This document shows, in pieces, positions 16,501 through 24,625 of a stretch of DNA of 32,101 bases. The notes beneath the pieces are model-generated. The model did no database searches and was not told the origin of the DNA. It saw only the letters and a list, made by a program, of their open reading frames with translations. Every line of letters begins with the position of its first letter. Positions within the stretch are counted from its first letter, which is position 1. The DNA is from Acidobacteriota bacterium (GTDB lineage: Bacteria; Actinomycetota; Actinomycetes; Actinomycetales; Microbacteriaceae), in assembly GCA_019352055.1 (NCBI GenBank), contig JABBOB010000031.1, positions 1 to 32,101 of the forward strand, in the 5' to 3' direction. The translations under genes and the position numbers were made by a program.

Positions 16501-17051
16501 ACGTCGGCGAGCCGGTGCGTGGACGTGCTGCCGTCGCCGAGCAGCAGGTGCACCCGATCACCGACCTGCACACCCAGCGCCCGCAGCTGCCCGGCGTAGG
16601 CGGCGAGCTGCATGAGCGCGGTGACCTTCGCCCGGCGCGCGAGCTTCGTGTCGTAGACGTCCCACGCCTCCCCGTTCCGCACGAGGAAGTCGGCGAACCC
16701 GACGAAGCCGCCGTCGAAGAGCGTCGCCTGGAACACCACGTCGGCGCCGGAGCGCAGTGCGTCCAGCGTCCGCTGCTGGGCGGCGGCGATCGCCGCGGGG
16801 TCCCTCGCGTCCGCAGGCCGCTCGATCTCGACGACGCCGGACCCGAACGCGGCCCGGTACTCGGCGAGCTGCCGAGCCTCGTGCGCGTCCCCGAGGCGCG
16901 CGGCCCGCTCCAGCAGCGCATCCTCCGGGTCCGGGACCGCCGTGACCCGACCGAGGCGGGCGTCGAGCCGGCGCAGCACGGCCCACTCGCAGTCCGTCGC
17001 CTTCGTCAGATCGGTGGCCGACAGCACGGCCGCGCCGTCGAGGAGGAACAT
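13563..17051 (-). CDS. TM0106-family RecB-like nuclease fused to DEDD exonuclease and SF1 helicase
   Basis: 1162 residues in three modules. (1) Residues about 1-230: PD-(D/E)XK nuclease of the RecB/Cas4 type with GFADFL (D121), Y-D-T-K (D134, K136) and Q-x3-Y (148-152). Cys21 plus C219, C222 and C225 form a four-Cys set of the kind that holds an Fe-S cluster in Cas4, AddB and Dna2. A helix-hairpin-helix-like stretch follows (about 244-265). (2) Residues about 316-510: RNase H-like DEDD exonuclease with DFEGD (D320, E322), HVYHYADYE and YNEYDCASTLGLRDWL. (3) Residues about 770-1160: SF1 helicase with GPPGSGKTH (K790) and VVDEAGQF (D898, E899), then GDPQQLPQVSQG and QGQEAVVAIVSL. It probably processes nucleic acid ends in repair; the family's role is poorly known. 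ATG 17051 has TACGGT exactly 6 nt upstream. Confidence 0.94.
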   Translation of the reverse strand: MFLLDGAAVLSATDLTKATDCEWAVLRRLDARLGRVTAVPDPEDALLERAARLGDAHEARQLAEYRAAFGSGVVEIERPADARDPAAIAAAQQRTLDALRSGADVVFQATLFDGGFVGFADFLVRNGEAWDVYDTKLARRAKVTALMQLAAYAGQLRALGVQVGDRVHLLLGDGSTSTHRLADVEPVFTERMVRLRSLIDDRLAASEPIAWGAADVAACGRCAECAAQVEATRDVLLVGRLTVRQRDRLRAAGVTTIDALAASTGAVEGIGTAPLQRLRLQATLQLGAERRGGRGVQAEVIDREGLAALPRPDAGDVFFDFEGDPLWSDDGRTWGLEYLFGVIEQDDGREVFRPFWAHDREQEKRALLDFLEYATERRRAHPGMHVYHYADYERSHLQQLCARHGVGEALLDDLLREHVLVDLYPIVLRSIRISERSYSLKRLEPLYMGDRLRESDVTDGAASVDAYVTWTRLVDAGRLAEAEAQLRQIADYNEYDCASTLGLRDWLLALADEHGVSRRPPLPDEPDRDAVIARREEEVRDSLLARVADVPRAERDAEQTAIALAAAAIEYHRREDKSFWWEHYDREIAPIDDWMEQKDVLVVDEAEVVDGWRREGRGWSDVRTLRLTGALAPGSGLKAGDTDVFLMYDEPVPAGCGQVPVGQRGEHARTTVRSVEPLRDGRTAVVLDEQAGSTDGTANEPWAAVPVAITPRAPLRTRNQRAAILAWGERLVRGFAQGDAVLDLLRRTAPRTAGGAIESPADPTVEAIVRDVLRLRRSSLAVQGPPGSGKTHVGAQVIAALVRDHGWRIGVVAQSHAVVENLLDRVVAAGLDAGRVGKRIGSAGTVGAWTVIEPDRPAGVRLWTRGTDPGGYVLGGTTWTFTDPNQVEQKQLDLLVVDEAGQFSIANTIAVGVSARNLLLLGDPQQLPQVSQGLHPEPVDASALGWLSAGHDVLPAEFGVFLPETWRMHPALTAVVSELSYEGRLGSRVPETTDRRLAGVEPGLHPVPVVHEGDTVESAAEARTVLELVRRHVGLRWSDPSRGAGDRPLDQEDLIVVAPFNAQVALLRTTLDVAGFGRVRVGTVDRFQGQEAVVAIVSLTASSPADVPRGIGFVLSRNRINVAISRAQWVGYLVHSPALAGALPHDAEGVAALSGFLRLTRR

Positions 17052-17057
17052 CCCTGC

Positions 17058-17063
17058 ACCGTA
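17058..17063 (-). promoter_or_regulatory. -10 element (TACGGT) of the leaderless nuclease-helicase gene
   Basis: On the minus strand TACGGT is 6 nt before ATG 17051. The divergent esterase gene has the same hexamer at the same distance from its TTG, so this 77-bp gap holds two matching back-to-back leaderless promoters. Confidence 0.6.
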
Positions 17064-17116
17064 TGCACCCCCTCCGACAGCGCACGGCCTGATCCGGCAC
17101 GGTGCGCTGCGGGTCG

Positions 17117-17122
17117 TACGGT
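17117..17122 (+). promoter_or_regulatory. -10 element (TACGGT) of the second carboxylesterase gene
   Basis: TACGGT lies exactly 6 nt before TTG 17129, selecting that rare start codon over GTG 17102, which lies upstream of the element. Confidence 0.55.
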
Positions 17123-17128
17123 GGACGC

Positions 17129-18700
17129 TTGACCACCGACAGCGCCGACACCCGTCCCCTCGAGATCCGAGTGGCCGGCGGGGTGGTCCGGGGTCGGCGC
17201 GAGTCCGATCGCGTCACCTGGCTCGGGATCCCGTACGCCAGGGCGCCCATCGGCGACCTGCGGTTCCGTGCCCCGCAGCCGGTCGTGTCCTGGGCGGGCG
17301 TGCGCGACGCGACCCGGTACGGCCCGGTCGCGACCCAGGCGCTGCGAGGGCAGTTCCCGGGCATCGGCCCGGGCGTCGCGTCCGGTGAGGACTGCCTGAG
17401 CGTCAACGTCGCCGTGCCGCTCGCGCCGAAAGGGCCCGCAGGACGGTTGCCCGTCATGGTCTGGATCCACGGCGGCGGGTACAGCGCGGGCTCGTCGCAG
17501 AGCTTCGCGGGCCGGGGCGACGGCTTCGTCGGTACCGGGCGCGTGGTGTTCGTGAGCATGAACTACCGGCTCAGCGCGCTCGGCTACCTGGACTTCAGCC
17601 GGTACGCGTCCGAGGACAGGCCGATCGAGCGCAATCTGGGGCTGCGGGACCAGCTGGCCGCGCTGCAGTGGGTGCACGACAACATCGCCGCGTTCGGCGG
17701 CGACCCGGCGAACGTGACGGTCTTCGGCGAGTCCGCCGGTGGCAACGCCGTCGCCGCGTTGATGGCGATGCCCGCCGCGGAGGGGCTCTTCGCGCGCGCG
17801 ATCGCCCAGAGCCCGCCTCCGAGCGCCTTCTACTCGCCGGATCTCGCGGCGCGCTGGGCGGAGGAGTTCGTCGAGATCCTCCGCCAGCAGGTCGGGGACC
17901 CCGGCGACCGGAACCGGCACGCCGATCGGAGCGCTGCGCCCGCGCTCGAGCTGCTGACCACCACGTCGGCCTCCGACCTGGTCACGGCCTCCGTGACGCT
18001 GCAGATCCGCACCCCGGCGACCTACCCGGGCACCTTCTGCCTCGCGCCCGTCGTCGACGGGGAGCTGCTCCCGGAGGCGCCGCTGGCCGCGATGCAGTCG
18101 GGGCGCGCCCATCGCGTGCCGCTGATCGTGGGCACGAACGAGCGCGAGGGGACGCTGTTCCGGGGGAGGCTCGACATCCTGCCGCGCTCGCCGGCCAGGA
18201 TGCGGACGGTGTTCGCAGCGGCGCCTCCCGAGGCCAGGGGTCCGATGCGCGACGCCTACCCGGGCCTTCCCGCCCGTCGCGCCGCGGCGGACTTCGCGGG
18301 CGACTTCGGCTTCTGGTTCCCGAGCGTCCGGATGGCGGACCACCACTCCGAGGTCGCGCCGGTGCGCGCGTACCGCTTCGACGCGGCTCCCCGCCTCCTG
18401 CGCGTCGCGGGGCTCGACGCGACGCACGCCGTGGAGGTGCCGGTGCTGTTCGATCAGGGGGAGTCGCCGCTCGTGCGGGCGATGTCACTGCTCGGCGGCG
18501 GCGGGCCGTTCGTCGCGGCCGGGGCACGGATGCGGGAGCACTGGCTCGACTTCGCGACCACCGGGACGGTGGACGACGCCTGGCCGGCCTACACGCGGGC
18601 CGACCGCCGGACCCTGATCATCGACGACACGGACCGCGTGGAGTCCGACCCGCGCGGCTCGAAGCGCATGGTCTGGGAGCGATTCCTCCCCGACCTCTGA
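17129..18700 (+). CDS. Carboxylesterase type B (alpha/beta hydrolase), second copy
   Basis: About 523 residues from TTG 17129; GTG 17102 is an alternative, but the promoter-like hexamer lies between the two. Motifs are VAGGVVRG, WLGIPYARAPIGDLRFRAP, EDCLSVNVAVPL, WIHGGGYSAGSS (oxyanion), GESAGGNA (Ser202), TNEREGTLF (acid) and THAVEVPVLFD (His). It is the same family as the gene at 8928-10427 and collinear throughout, but clearly diverged and with a longer middle region, so an old paralogue or independent acquisition rather than a recent duplication. No signal peptide. It probably hydrolyses soluble esters in the cytoplasm. It diverges from the nuclease-helicase and ends 11 bp before the large palindrome. 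Confidence 0.92.
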   Translation: MTTDSADTRPLEIRVAGGVVRGRRESDRVTWLGIPYARAPIGDLRFRAPQPVVSWAGVRDATRYGPVATQALRGQFPGIGPGVASGEDCLSVNVAVPLAPKGPAGRLPVMVWIHGGGYSAGSSQSFAGRGDGFVGTGRVVFVSMNYRLSALGYLDFSRYASEDRPIERNLGLRDQLAALQWVHDNIAAFGGDPANVTVFGESAGGNAVAALMAMPAAEGLFARAIAQSPPPSAFYSPDLAARWAEEFVEILRQQVGDPGDRNRHADRSAAPALELLTTTSASDLVTASVTLQIRTPATYPGTFCLAPVVDGELLPEAPLAAMQSGRAHRVPLIVGTNEREGTLFRGRLDILPRSPARMRTVFAAAPPEARGPMRDAYPGLPARRAAADFAGDFGFWFPSVRMADHHSEVAPVRAYRFDAAPRLLRVAGLDATHAVEVPVLFDQGESPLVRAMSLLGGGGPFVAAGARMREHWLDFATTGTVDDAWPAYTRADRRTLIIDDTDRVESDPRGSKRMVWERFLPDL

Positions 18701-18711
18701 CCTCCTGCGCG

Positions 18712-18817
18712 GAGCACTTCAGCAGGCTGTGCTCGCTTCAGCAGGCTGTGGGGGGCGCTCTCAGCCTGCTGGACCGAGCACAGCCTGCTCAGGTGCTCCC
18801 AGCCTGCTGAAGTGCTC
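18712..18817. repeat. Nested palindrome of five CAGCAGGCTG-type decamers; likely bidirectional terminator
   Basis: The decamer CAGCAGGCTG occurs at 18720 and 18739. Its reverse complement occurs at 18762, at 18780 (one mismatch) and at 18800, spaced about 18-23 bp. Together they form nested perfect inverted repeats: an 18-bp outer stem (18712-18729 with 18800-18817), a 14-bp stem (18721-18734 with 18776-18789) and a 10-bp inner hairpin (18739-18748 with 18762-18771). The element fills the gap between two convergent genes and its right arm abuts the ABC exporter stop codon. A terminator role fits the position, but the repeated decamer suggests a dispersed intergenic repeat family. Confidence 0.9.
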
Positions 18818-20788
18818 TCAGCTCTCGATCGCTGCGGCGAACTGGGCCTCGTAGAGGCGGGCGTAGGCGCCCTCCGCGGCGAGCAGCTCGGCGTGCGTGC
18901 CCTGCTCGACGATGTCGCCGTGCTCCATCACGAGGATGAGGTCCGCGTCCCGGATCGTGGAGAGCCGGTGCGCGATCACGAAGCTCGTCCGGTCGCGACG
19001 GAGCGCGCTCATCGCCTGCTGCACCAGCAGCTCGGTGCGGGTGTCGACCGAGCTGGTCGCCTCGTCGAGGATCAGCACCGACGGCCGGGCGAGGAACGCC
19101 CGCGCGATCGTGATCAGCTGCTTCTCGCCCGCGGAGACGTTGCCGCCCTCGTCGTCGAGCACCGTGTCGTACCCGTCGGGCAGCGCGTGCACGAACCGGT
19201 CGACGTACGCGGCGGTGGCGGCCGCGTGGATGTCCTCCTCCGTCGCGCCCGGCCGGCCGTAGGCGATGTTCTCGCGGATCGTGCCGGCGAACAGCCAGGT
19301 GTCCTGCAGCACCATGCCCATCCGCGATCGGAGCGTCGCGCGTGCCATGTGCGCGATGTCGACGCCGTCGAGCGTGATCCGGCCGCCGTCGAGCTCGTAG
19401 AACCGCTCCATCAGGTTGACCAGGGTGGTCTTGCCGGCCCCGGTCGGCCCGACGATCGCGATCGACTGGCCGGGCTCGGCGACGAGGGACAGGTCCCGGA
19501 TCAGGGGCTTCTCGCGGTCGTAGGAGAAAGCGACGTGCTCGAACGCGAGGCGGCCGGTGCGGTCCCGGGGGACGTCCTCCGGGTCGCGGTCGGGCGACTG
19601 CTCGTCCGCGTCGAGCAGGTCGAACACCCGTTCCGCCGAGGCGACGCCCGACTGCAGCAGGTTGGCCATCGAGCCGAGCTGGCTGAGCGGCTGGGTGAAC
19701 TGGCGCGAGTACTGGATGAAGGCCTGCACCCCGCCGAGCGACAGCGACCCGCCGGCGACGAGCACGCCCCCGACGACCGCGACGATCACGTAGACGAGGT
19801 TCCCGATGAACATCGTCGCCGGCATGATCAGGCCGCTGATGAACTGAGCGCCGAACGAGGCCCGGTACAGCTCCTCGTTCTTCTCCTGGAACCGGGCCGC
19901 GACCTCGTGCTGCCGACCGAACACCTTCACGAGCGCGTGCCCGCTGTACGCCTCCTCGATCTGCGCGTTCAGCCCGCCGGTGCTCGTCCACTGCTGCACG
20001 AACAGCGGCTGCGACCGCTTCGCGATCTGCGTCGTCACGACGACGGTCAAGGGCACGGTGACCAGGGCGACGACCGCGAGGATCGGGGAGATCACGAACA
20101 TCATCACGATCACGCCGACGACCGTGAGCACCGAGTTCACCGCCTGGCTCAGCGTCTGCTGCAGCGACTGCTGCACGTTGTCGAGGTCGTTGGTGACCCG
20201 GCTGAGCAGCTCGCCGCGCGGGACGCGGTCGAAGTAGGCGAGGGGGAGGCGGTGCAGCTTCGACTCGGCGTCGGCGCGGAGGCGGAACACGGTGCGCTGG
20301 GTGATCGCGTTCAGCACGAAGCCCTGCAGGAACGAGAAGAGCGACGCGACGACGTACAGGCCGAGCACGAGCAGCAGCAGCGACCCCAGCGCACCGAAGT
20401 CGATGCCGTGGCCCGGGGTGATCGGCAGCGTCCGGAGCAGGTCCGCCTGCGCGCCGCGGCCCTGCTGCTCGAGCGAGGCGATGACCTGGGCCTTCGTCGT
20501 CCCGGCGGGCAGCGACTTCGAGAGCGCGCCGCCGAAGACGAGGTTGGTGGCGTCGCCGAGCAGGCGCGGCCCCAGCACCGTGAGGACGACGCTCGTGATC
20601 CCGAGCACGAGCACCAGGACGACCCCGAGTCGTTCGGGAGCGAGGCGTCCGAGCAGGCGTCGCGCGGACGGCCCGAACCGCATCGCCTTCTCGACCGGCA
20701 TCCCCATGCCCATGCCCCCGGGTCCGCCGCGCCGGGCGCCGGCCGGCGCGACGCTGCGGGCGGCGACCTGCGGTCGCGGGGCGCTCAT
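18818..20788 (-). CDS. ABC exporter half-transporter, canonical-ATPase subunit
   Basis: 656 residues: an N-terminal Gly/Met-rich cytoplasmic extension (about 35), six membrane helices and a nucleotide-binding domain. The latter has GPTGAGKTT (Walker A), [16 protein letters not shown] (Q-loop), [16 protein letters not shown] (a weakened signature, SAGE in place of SGGQ), [12 protein letters not shown] (Walker B with catalytic Glu) and VIAHRLSTI (H-loop). A roughly 60-residue insertion ([20 protein letters not shown] region) sits between helices 1 and 2, on the outer side. Its ATG overlaps the upstream subunit's TGA as ATGA, so the two should be co-translated and form a heterodimeric multidrug- or lipid-type exporter. 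The substrate is unknown. The stop codon touches the palindrome. Confidence 0.95.
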   Translation of the reverse strand: MSAPRPQVAARSVAPAGARRGGPGGMGMGMPVEKAMRFGPSARRLLGRLAPERLGVVLVLVLGITSVVLTVLGPRLLGDATNLVFGGALSKSLPAGTTKAQVIASLEQQGRGAQADLLRTLPITPGHGIDFGALGSLLLLVLGLYVVASLFSFLQGFVLNAITQRTVFRLRADAESKLHRLPLAYFDRVPRGELLSRVTNDLDNVQQSLQQTLSQAVNSVLTVVGVIVMMFVISPILAVVALVTVPLTVVVTTQIAKRSQPLFVQQWTSTGGLNAQIEEAYSGHALVKVFGRQHEVAARFQEKNEELYRASFGAQFISGLIMPATMFIGNLVYVIVAVVGGVLVAGGSLSLGGVQAFIQYSRQFTQPLSQLGSMANLLQSGVASAERVFDLLDADEQSPDRDPEDVPRDRTGRLAFEHVAFSYDREKPLIRDLSLVAEPGQSIAIVGPTGAGKTTLVNLMERFYELDGGRITLDGVDIAHMARATLRSRMGMVLQDTWLFAGTIRENIAYGRPGATEEDIHAAATAAYVDRFVHALPDGYDTVLDDEGGNVSAGEKQLITIARAFLARPSVLILDEATSSVDTRTELLVQQAMSALRRDRTSFVIAHRLSTIRDADLILVMEHGDIVEQGTHAELLAAEGAYARLYEAQFAAAIES

Positions 20789-22521
20789 GCGGACGCCTCC
20801 TCGATCGCGAGCTGGCTCGTCACGATCTCGGTGTACTCGGGCGACGACTCGAGCAGCTCGTCGTGCGTGCCCGTCGCGACGACCCTGCCGCCCTCGAGCA
20901 CCACGATCCGATCGGCGCCGACGATGGTGGAGATGCGCTGTGCGACGACGATCCGCGTCGCGTCCGTGAAGTCCCGGTCGAGCGCGGCCCGCAGTCGCGC
21001 GTCGGTCCCCGTGTCGAGAGCGGAGAACGCGTCGTCGAACACGAGGATCGGTGGCCGTTTGACCAGCGCCCTGGCGATCGCGAGCCGCTGCCGCTGCCCC
21101 CCGGAGACGTTGGTGCCGCCCTGCGCGATCGGCGCGTCGAGCCCCTCCGGCATCGCGCGCACGAAGTCGTCCGCCTGCGCGGTCGCGAGCGCGGCCCACA
21201 GCTCGTCGTCGCTCGCCTTCGGGTCGCCGTAGCGGAGGTTGGACGCCACGGTGCCGCTGAACAGGAACGCGCGCTGCGGCACGAGCCCGATGCGCGACCA
21301 GAGCACCTCGGGGTCGAGGTCGCGCACGTCCGTGCCGTCGATCAGCACCGCACCGCCGGTCGCGTCGAAGAGCCGGGGGAGGAGGTTCACGAGGGTGGTC
21401 TTGCCGGCGCCGGTGCTGCCGATGATCGCGACGGTCTCGCCGGGGCGGGCGGTGAGGTCGACCGCCTGCAGGACCGGATGCTCCGCACCCGGGTACGCGA
21501 AGGTCGCGCCCCGCAGCTCGACCGTGCCGTCCGCGGCCGCGAGCGGCTTCGGGACGGCGGGCGGGACCACCGTCGACTCGGTGCCGAGCACTTCGCCGAT
21601 GCGGCCGGCCGACACGTTCGCGCGCGGCAGGATCACGGCGAGGAAGGTCGCCAGCATCACGGCCATCAGGATCTGGACGAGGTAGCTGAGGAACGCCACG
21701 AGAGCACCGACCTGCAGGGTGCCGTCGTCGATCCGGGACGCGCCGAACCAGATCACGGCGACGCTCGAGACGTTGAGCACGAGCATCACGAACGGGAACA
21801 TCACGGCGAACCAGCGGCCCGCGCGCACGGCCGTCTCCGTCACCGACCGATTCGCCTCCGCGAACCGCTCGGTCTCCACGGGCTCGCGCACGAAGGCCCT
21901 GATGACGCGGATCCCGGTGAGCTGCTCCCGCAGCACCCGGTTGACGCCGTCGATCCGCACCTGCATCCGCTGGAACTGCGGCGACATCCGGGAGATGACG
22001 AGCCCGACGCCGAGGAGCAGCACCGGCACCGCGACGACGACGATCCAGGACAGCCCGACGTCCTGCCGGAGCGCGAAGATCACGCCGCCGATCGACAGGA
22101 TCGGGGTGGAGACGATCATCGTGCAGGTCATCAGCACGAGCATCTGCACCTGCTGCACGTCGTTCGTGGTGCGGGTGATCAGCGACGGGGCACCGAAGCG
22201 GGAGACCTCCCGCTCGGAGAACGCGCCGACGCGCTCGAACACCGCGAGCCGCACGTCGCGGCCGAAGGCCATCGCGGCGCGGGCGCCGAACCAGACCGCG
22301 ACGATCGAGCAGACGATCTGGACGAGGGTGATCGTGAGCATCAGCATGCCGATGCGGAGGATCGTGCCGGTGTCGCCCTTGGTGACGCCCTCGTCGATGA
22401 TCTGCGCGTTGAGGCTGGGCAGCGCGAGGGACGCGATCGACTGCCCGGCCTGGAACACGATCACACCGACGATCAGGGTCCGGTAGGGACGCAGGAACTG
22501 CGCCAGCAGGTGTCGGAGCAT
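20785..22521 (-). CDS. ABC exporter half-transporter, degenerate-ATPase subunit
   Basis: 578 residues, six membrane helices then a nucleotide-binding domain: GSTGAGKTT (Walker A), [17 protein letters not shown] (Q-loop), [16 protein letters not shown] (perfect signature), [12 protein letters not shown] (Walker B with Asp where the catalytic Glu is expected) and VVAQRISTI (Gln where the H-loop His is expected). With its partner it gives one active and one degenerate ATP site, the pattern of heterodimeric exporters such as TM287/288 and TmrAB. It is the first gene of a two-gene operon. ATG 22521 has GAGG about 10 nt upstream and a good -35/-10 promoter just before it. Confidence 0.95.
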   Translation of the reverse strand: MLRHLLAQFLRPYRTLIVGVIVFQAGQSIASLALPSLNAQIIDEGVTKGDTGTILRIGMLMLTITLVQIVCSIVAVWFGARAAMAFGRDVRLAVFERVGAFSEREVSRFGAPSLITRTTNDVQQVQMLVLMTCTMIVSTPILSIGGVIFALRQDVGLSWIVVVAVPVLLLGVGLVISRMSPQFQRMQVRIDGVNRVLREQLTGIRVIRAFVREPVETERFAEANRSVTETAVRAGRWFAVMFPFVMLVLNVSSVAVIWFGASRIDDGTLQVGALVAFLSYLVQILMAVMLATFLAVILPRANVSAGRIGEVLGTESTVVPPAVPKPLAAADGTVELRGATFAYPGAEHPVLQAVDLTARPGETVAIIGSTGAGKTTLVNLLPRLFDATGGAVLIDGTDVRDLDPEVLWSRIGLVPQRAFLFSGTVASNLRYGDPKASDDELWAALATAQADDFVRAMPEGLDAPIAQGGTNVSGGQRQRLAIARALVKRPPILVFDDAFSALDTGTDARLRAALDRDFTDATRIVVAQRISTIVGADRIVVLEGGRVVATGTHDELLESSPEYTEIVTSQLAIEEASA

Positions 22522-22541
22522 CAGCGCGACCTCACCCGCAC

Positions 22542-22570
22542 ACGGTAGGAGCGTCCACCGACAGCGGCAA
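22542..22570 (-). promoter_or_regulatory. Sigma-70-type promoter of the ABC exporter operon
   Basis: On the minus strand TTGCCG (22565-22570) and TACCGT (22542-22547) are separated by exactly 17 bp. Transcription would start about 10-15 nt before ATG 22521, leaving a short leader with its ribosome site. It is the only promoter in the window with both boxes. Confidence 0.65.
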
Positions 22571-22589
22571 GGGGCTCAGGCGGCCCCGA

Positions 22590-23495
22590 TCACCGCACGA
22601 CCTCGACGACCGCGCGCCCGCGGAGGTGCCCGGCCTTGCTGACACGCTGCGCCTCCGGTGTCTGCTCGATCGAGTAGGTCTCCTCCACGATCATCCGCAG
22701 GTCGCCGGACTCGAACAGCCGGACGGCCTCCTCGAGCGCCGCGCGCTTGTCGCCGCCGCCGGTCGTCACCTTCGCTCCGAGGCCCGGCGCCGAGAAGTCC
22801 GCGATGGACACGACCTTCGCGGGATCGCCGGTCAGCTCGATCAGCTGCGGCAGCACGCCGGCTCCGGCGACGTCGAGCCCCACGTTCACCTCCGCGACGG
22901 CGAGCGCGCGGACGCGGTCCGCCCAGCCGTCGTCGTAGGTGGTGTGCAGGGCGCCGAGCGCCTCCACGTACTCCTGGTTGGCGGCGCTCGCGGTGCCGAT
23001 CACGATCATCCCGCGGGACCGGGCCAGCTGGATCGCCGCGGTGCCGACCCCGCCGGCCGCACCCGAGATCACGACGGTGTCGCCTTCGTGCGCGTCGACG
23101 GCGGCGAGCATCCGGACCGCGGTGTCGATCGGCACCGGCGTCGCGGCGGCCTCCGCGAACGAGACGTGGTGCGGCATCCTCGCCCAGTCGGTGAGCACCG
23201 CGAGCTCCGCGACGGTGGCGCGCCCGGAGCCGAAGACGCGGTCGCCGACATGGACCCCCGTGACGCCGTCGCCGATCTCGTCGACGACGCCGGCGGCGTC
23301 GAGCCCGACCCCCGCGGGCTTCGCGAGCGGTGTGCCGCCCGAGAAGGCGCCGTCCCGCATCTTCCAGTCCGCCGCGTTCACGCCGGCGGCGTGCACCCGG
23401 ATCCGGACCTGGCCGGCCGCGGCGTGCGGCTCCTCCACTTCGGCGATCTCGAGGACCTCGGGTCCGCCGTAACGCTGGTACTGGACTGCACGCAT
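22590..23495 (-). CDS. Zinc-independent MDR-family NADP-dependent oxidoreductase (quinone oxidoreductase-like)
   Basis: 301 residues. It starts MRAVQYQRYGGPEVLEI, typical of the quinone oxidoreductase branch, then VHAAGVNAADWKMRDG, GLDAAGVVDEIGDGV, the cofactor loop ISGAAGGVGTAAIQLA, and ends with KAGHLRGRAVVEVV. The catalytic and structural zinc cysteines of alcohol dehydrogenases are absent. It is expected to reduce quinones or activated double bonds with NADPH in the cytoplasm. ATG 23495 has a strong GGGAGG 8 nt upstream. It lies downstream of the divergent CurA-like gene's promoter (101 bp between starts) and its stop is 20 bp before the exporter promoter, so read-through into the exporter is possible. 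Confidence 0.92.
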   Translation of the reverse strand: MRAVQYQRYGGPEVLEIAEVEEPHAAAGQVRIRVHAAGVNAADWKMRDGAFSGGTPLAKPAGVGLDAAGVVDEIGDGVTGVHVGDRVFGSGRATVAELAVLTDWARMPHHVSFAEAAATPVPIDTAVRMLAAVDAHEGDTVVISGAAGGVGTAAIQLARSRGMIVIGTASAANQEYVEALGALHTTYDDGWADRVRALAVAEVNVGLDVAGAGVLPQLIELTGDPAKVVSIADFSAPGLGAKVTTGGGDKRAALEEAVRLFESGDLRMIVEETYSIEQTPEAQRVSKAGHLRGRAVVEVVR

Positions 23496-23584
23496 GCCGA
23501 CATCCTCCCGCGGAACGGCTGTGCGGCTGAAGCGCTGGCCCCGCGCGCGCGAGGCGGCCCCAGCGCGGTCCCCGCCCCGGGCCG

Positions 23585-23590
23585 TAGGTT
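23585..23590 (+). promoter_or_regulatory. -10 element (TAGGTT) of the leaderless CurA-like gene
   Basis: TAGGTT lies exactly 6 nt before GTG 23597, with no ribosome site between. Confidence 0.55.
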
Positions 23591-23596
23591 CGGCCC

Positions 23597-24625
23597 GTGA
23601 GCACCGACGGGACCAGCAGGCAGATCCACCTCGCGAACCGGCCGAAGGGCTGGCCGACGCACGGCGACTTCCGCGAGGTCGAGGTGCCGCTGCCGGAGCT
23701 GGAGCCCGGACAGGTGCGGGTGCGCAACGAGGTGCTGTCCGTCGACCCCTACATGCGCGGCCGGATGAACGAGGGGCGCAGCTACGTCCCGCCCTTCGAC
23801 CTCGACGCCGTGATGACCGGTGCGGCGCTCGGCCGGGTCGTCGCCTCCCGCGCGGACGGGCTCGCCGAGGGCGACCTGGTCAGCTCGCAGCTCGGCTGGC
23901 GCGACGTCGCCCAGGGATCGGGGCGGGAGTTCCAGCGGGTCGTCGAGGTGCCCGGCGTCCCGGCGACCGCGCACCTCAGCGTCCTCGGCGTGACGGGGTT
24001 CACGGCATGGCTCGGCCTCACCGAGATCGCGCGCCTGCAGGAGGGGGAGGTCGTCTTCGTCTCCGGCGCCGCCGGCGCTGTCGGCTCGGCGGTCGGCCAG
24101 ATCGCGAAGCTGAAGGGCGCGTCGCGGACCATCGGCTCGGCCGGCGGCCCGGAGAAGGCGCGTCTGCTCACCGAGCGCTACGGGTACGACGTCGGACTCG
24201 ACTACAAGGCGGCGCCGATCCGCCGCCAGCTCGTCGCCGCGACCGGCCGGGAACAGGGTCAGGGCATCGACGTCTACTTCGACAACGTCGGCGGCGACCA
24301 CCTGGAGGCCGCGCTCGAGGTGTTCAACGACGGCGGCCGGGCGGCGCTCTGCGGCGCCATCGCCGGCTACAACGACGAGCGGCGCGCGCCGGGTCCCGAC
24401 AACCTGTGGTTGGCGATCACCCGCGGGCTGACCCTGCGGGGGTTCACCGTCCCCACCTGGTTCCGCTTCTTCCCGGGGTTCCTCGAGGAGGTCGCACCGT
24501 GGGTGGCGGACGGTCGGATCGTGTTCGACGAGACGGTCCGCGACGGGTTCGACGCGACGATCGACGCCTTCCTCGACCTGATGCGCGGCGCCAACACCGG
24601 CAAGATGCTCGTCCGTCTCCGATGA
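23597..24625 (+). CDS. NADPH-dependent alkenal/one oxidoreductase (CurA / leukotriene B4 dehydrogenase-like)
   Basis: 342 residues. Family marks are NRPKGWPTHGDF near the N-terminus, LSVDPYMRGRMN, the cofactor loop VSGAAGAVGSAVGQIAKLKG, DVYFDNVGGDHLEAAL and the C-terminal GANTGKMLVRL. These match MDR enzymes that reduce alpha,beta-unsaturated ketones and aldehydes with NADPH (E. coli CurA, prostaglandin reductase). Probably a detoxification enzyme in the cytoplasm. The GTG start is fixed by TAGGTT 6 nt upstream. Its stop overlaps the start of the GNAT gene as ATGA. It diverges from another MDR oxidoreductase of a different subfamily. Confidence 0.93.
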   Translation: MSTDGTSRQIHLANRPKGWPTHGDFREVEVPLPELEPGQVRVRNEVLSVDPYMRGRMNEGRSYVPPFDLDAVMTGAALGRVVASRADGLAEGDLVSSQLGWRDVAQGSGREFQRVVEVPGVPATAHLSVLGVTGFTAWLGLTEIARLQEGEVVFVSGAAGAVGSAVGQIAKLKGASRTIGSAGGPEKARLLTERYGYDVGLDYKAAPIRRQLVAATGREQGQGIDVYFDNVGGDHLEAALEVFNDGGRAALCGAIAGYNDERRAPGPDNLWLAITRGLTLRGFTVPTWFRFFPGFLEEVAPWVADGRIVFDETVRDGFDATIDAFLDLMRGANTGKMLVRLR

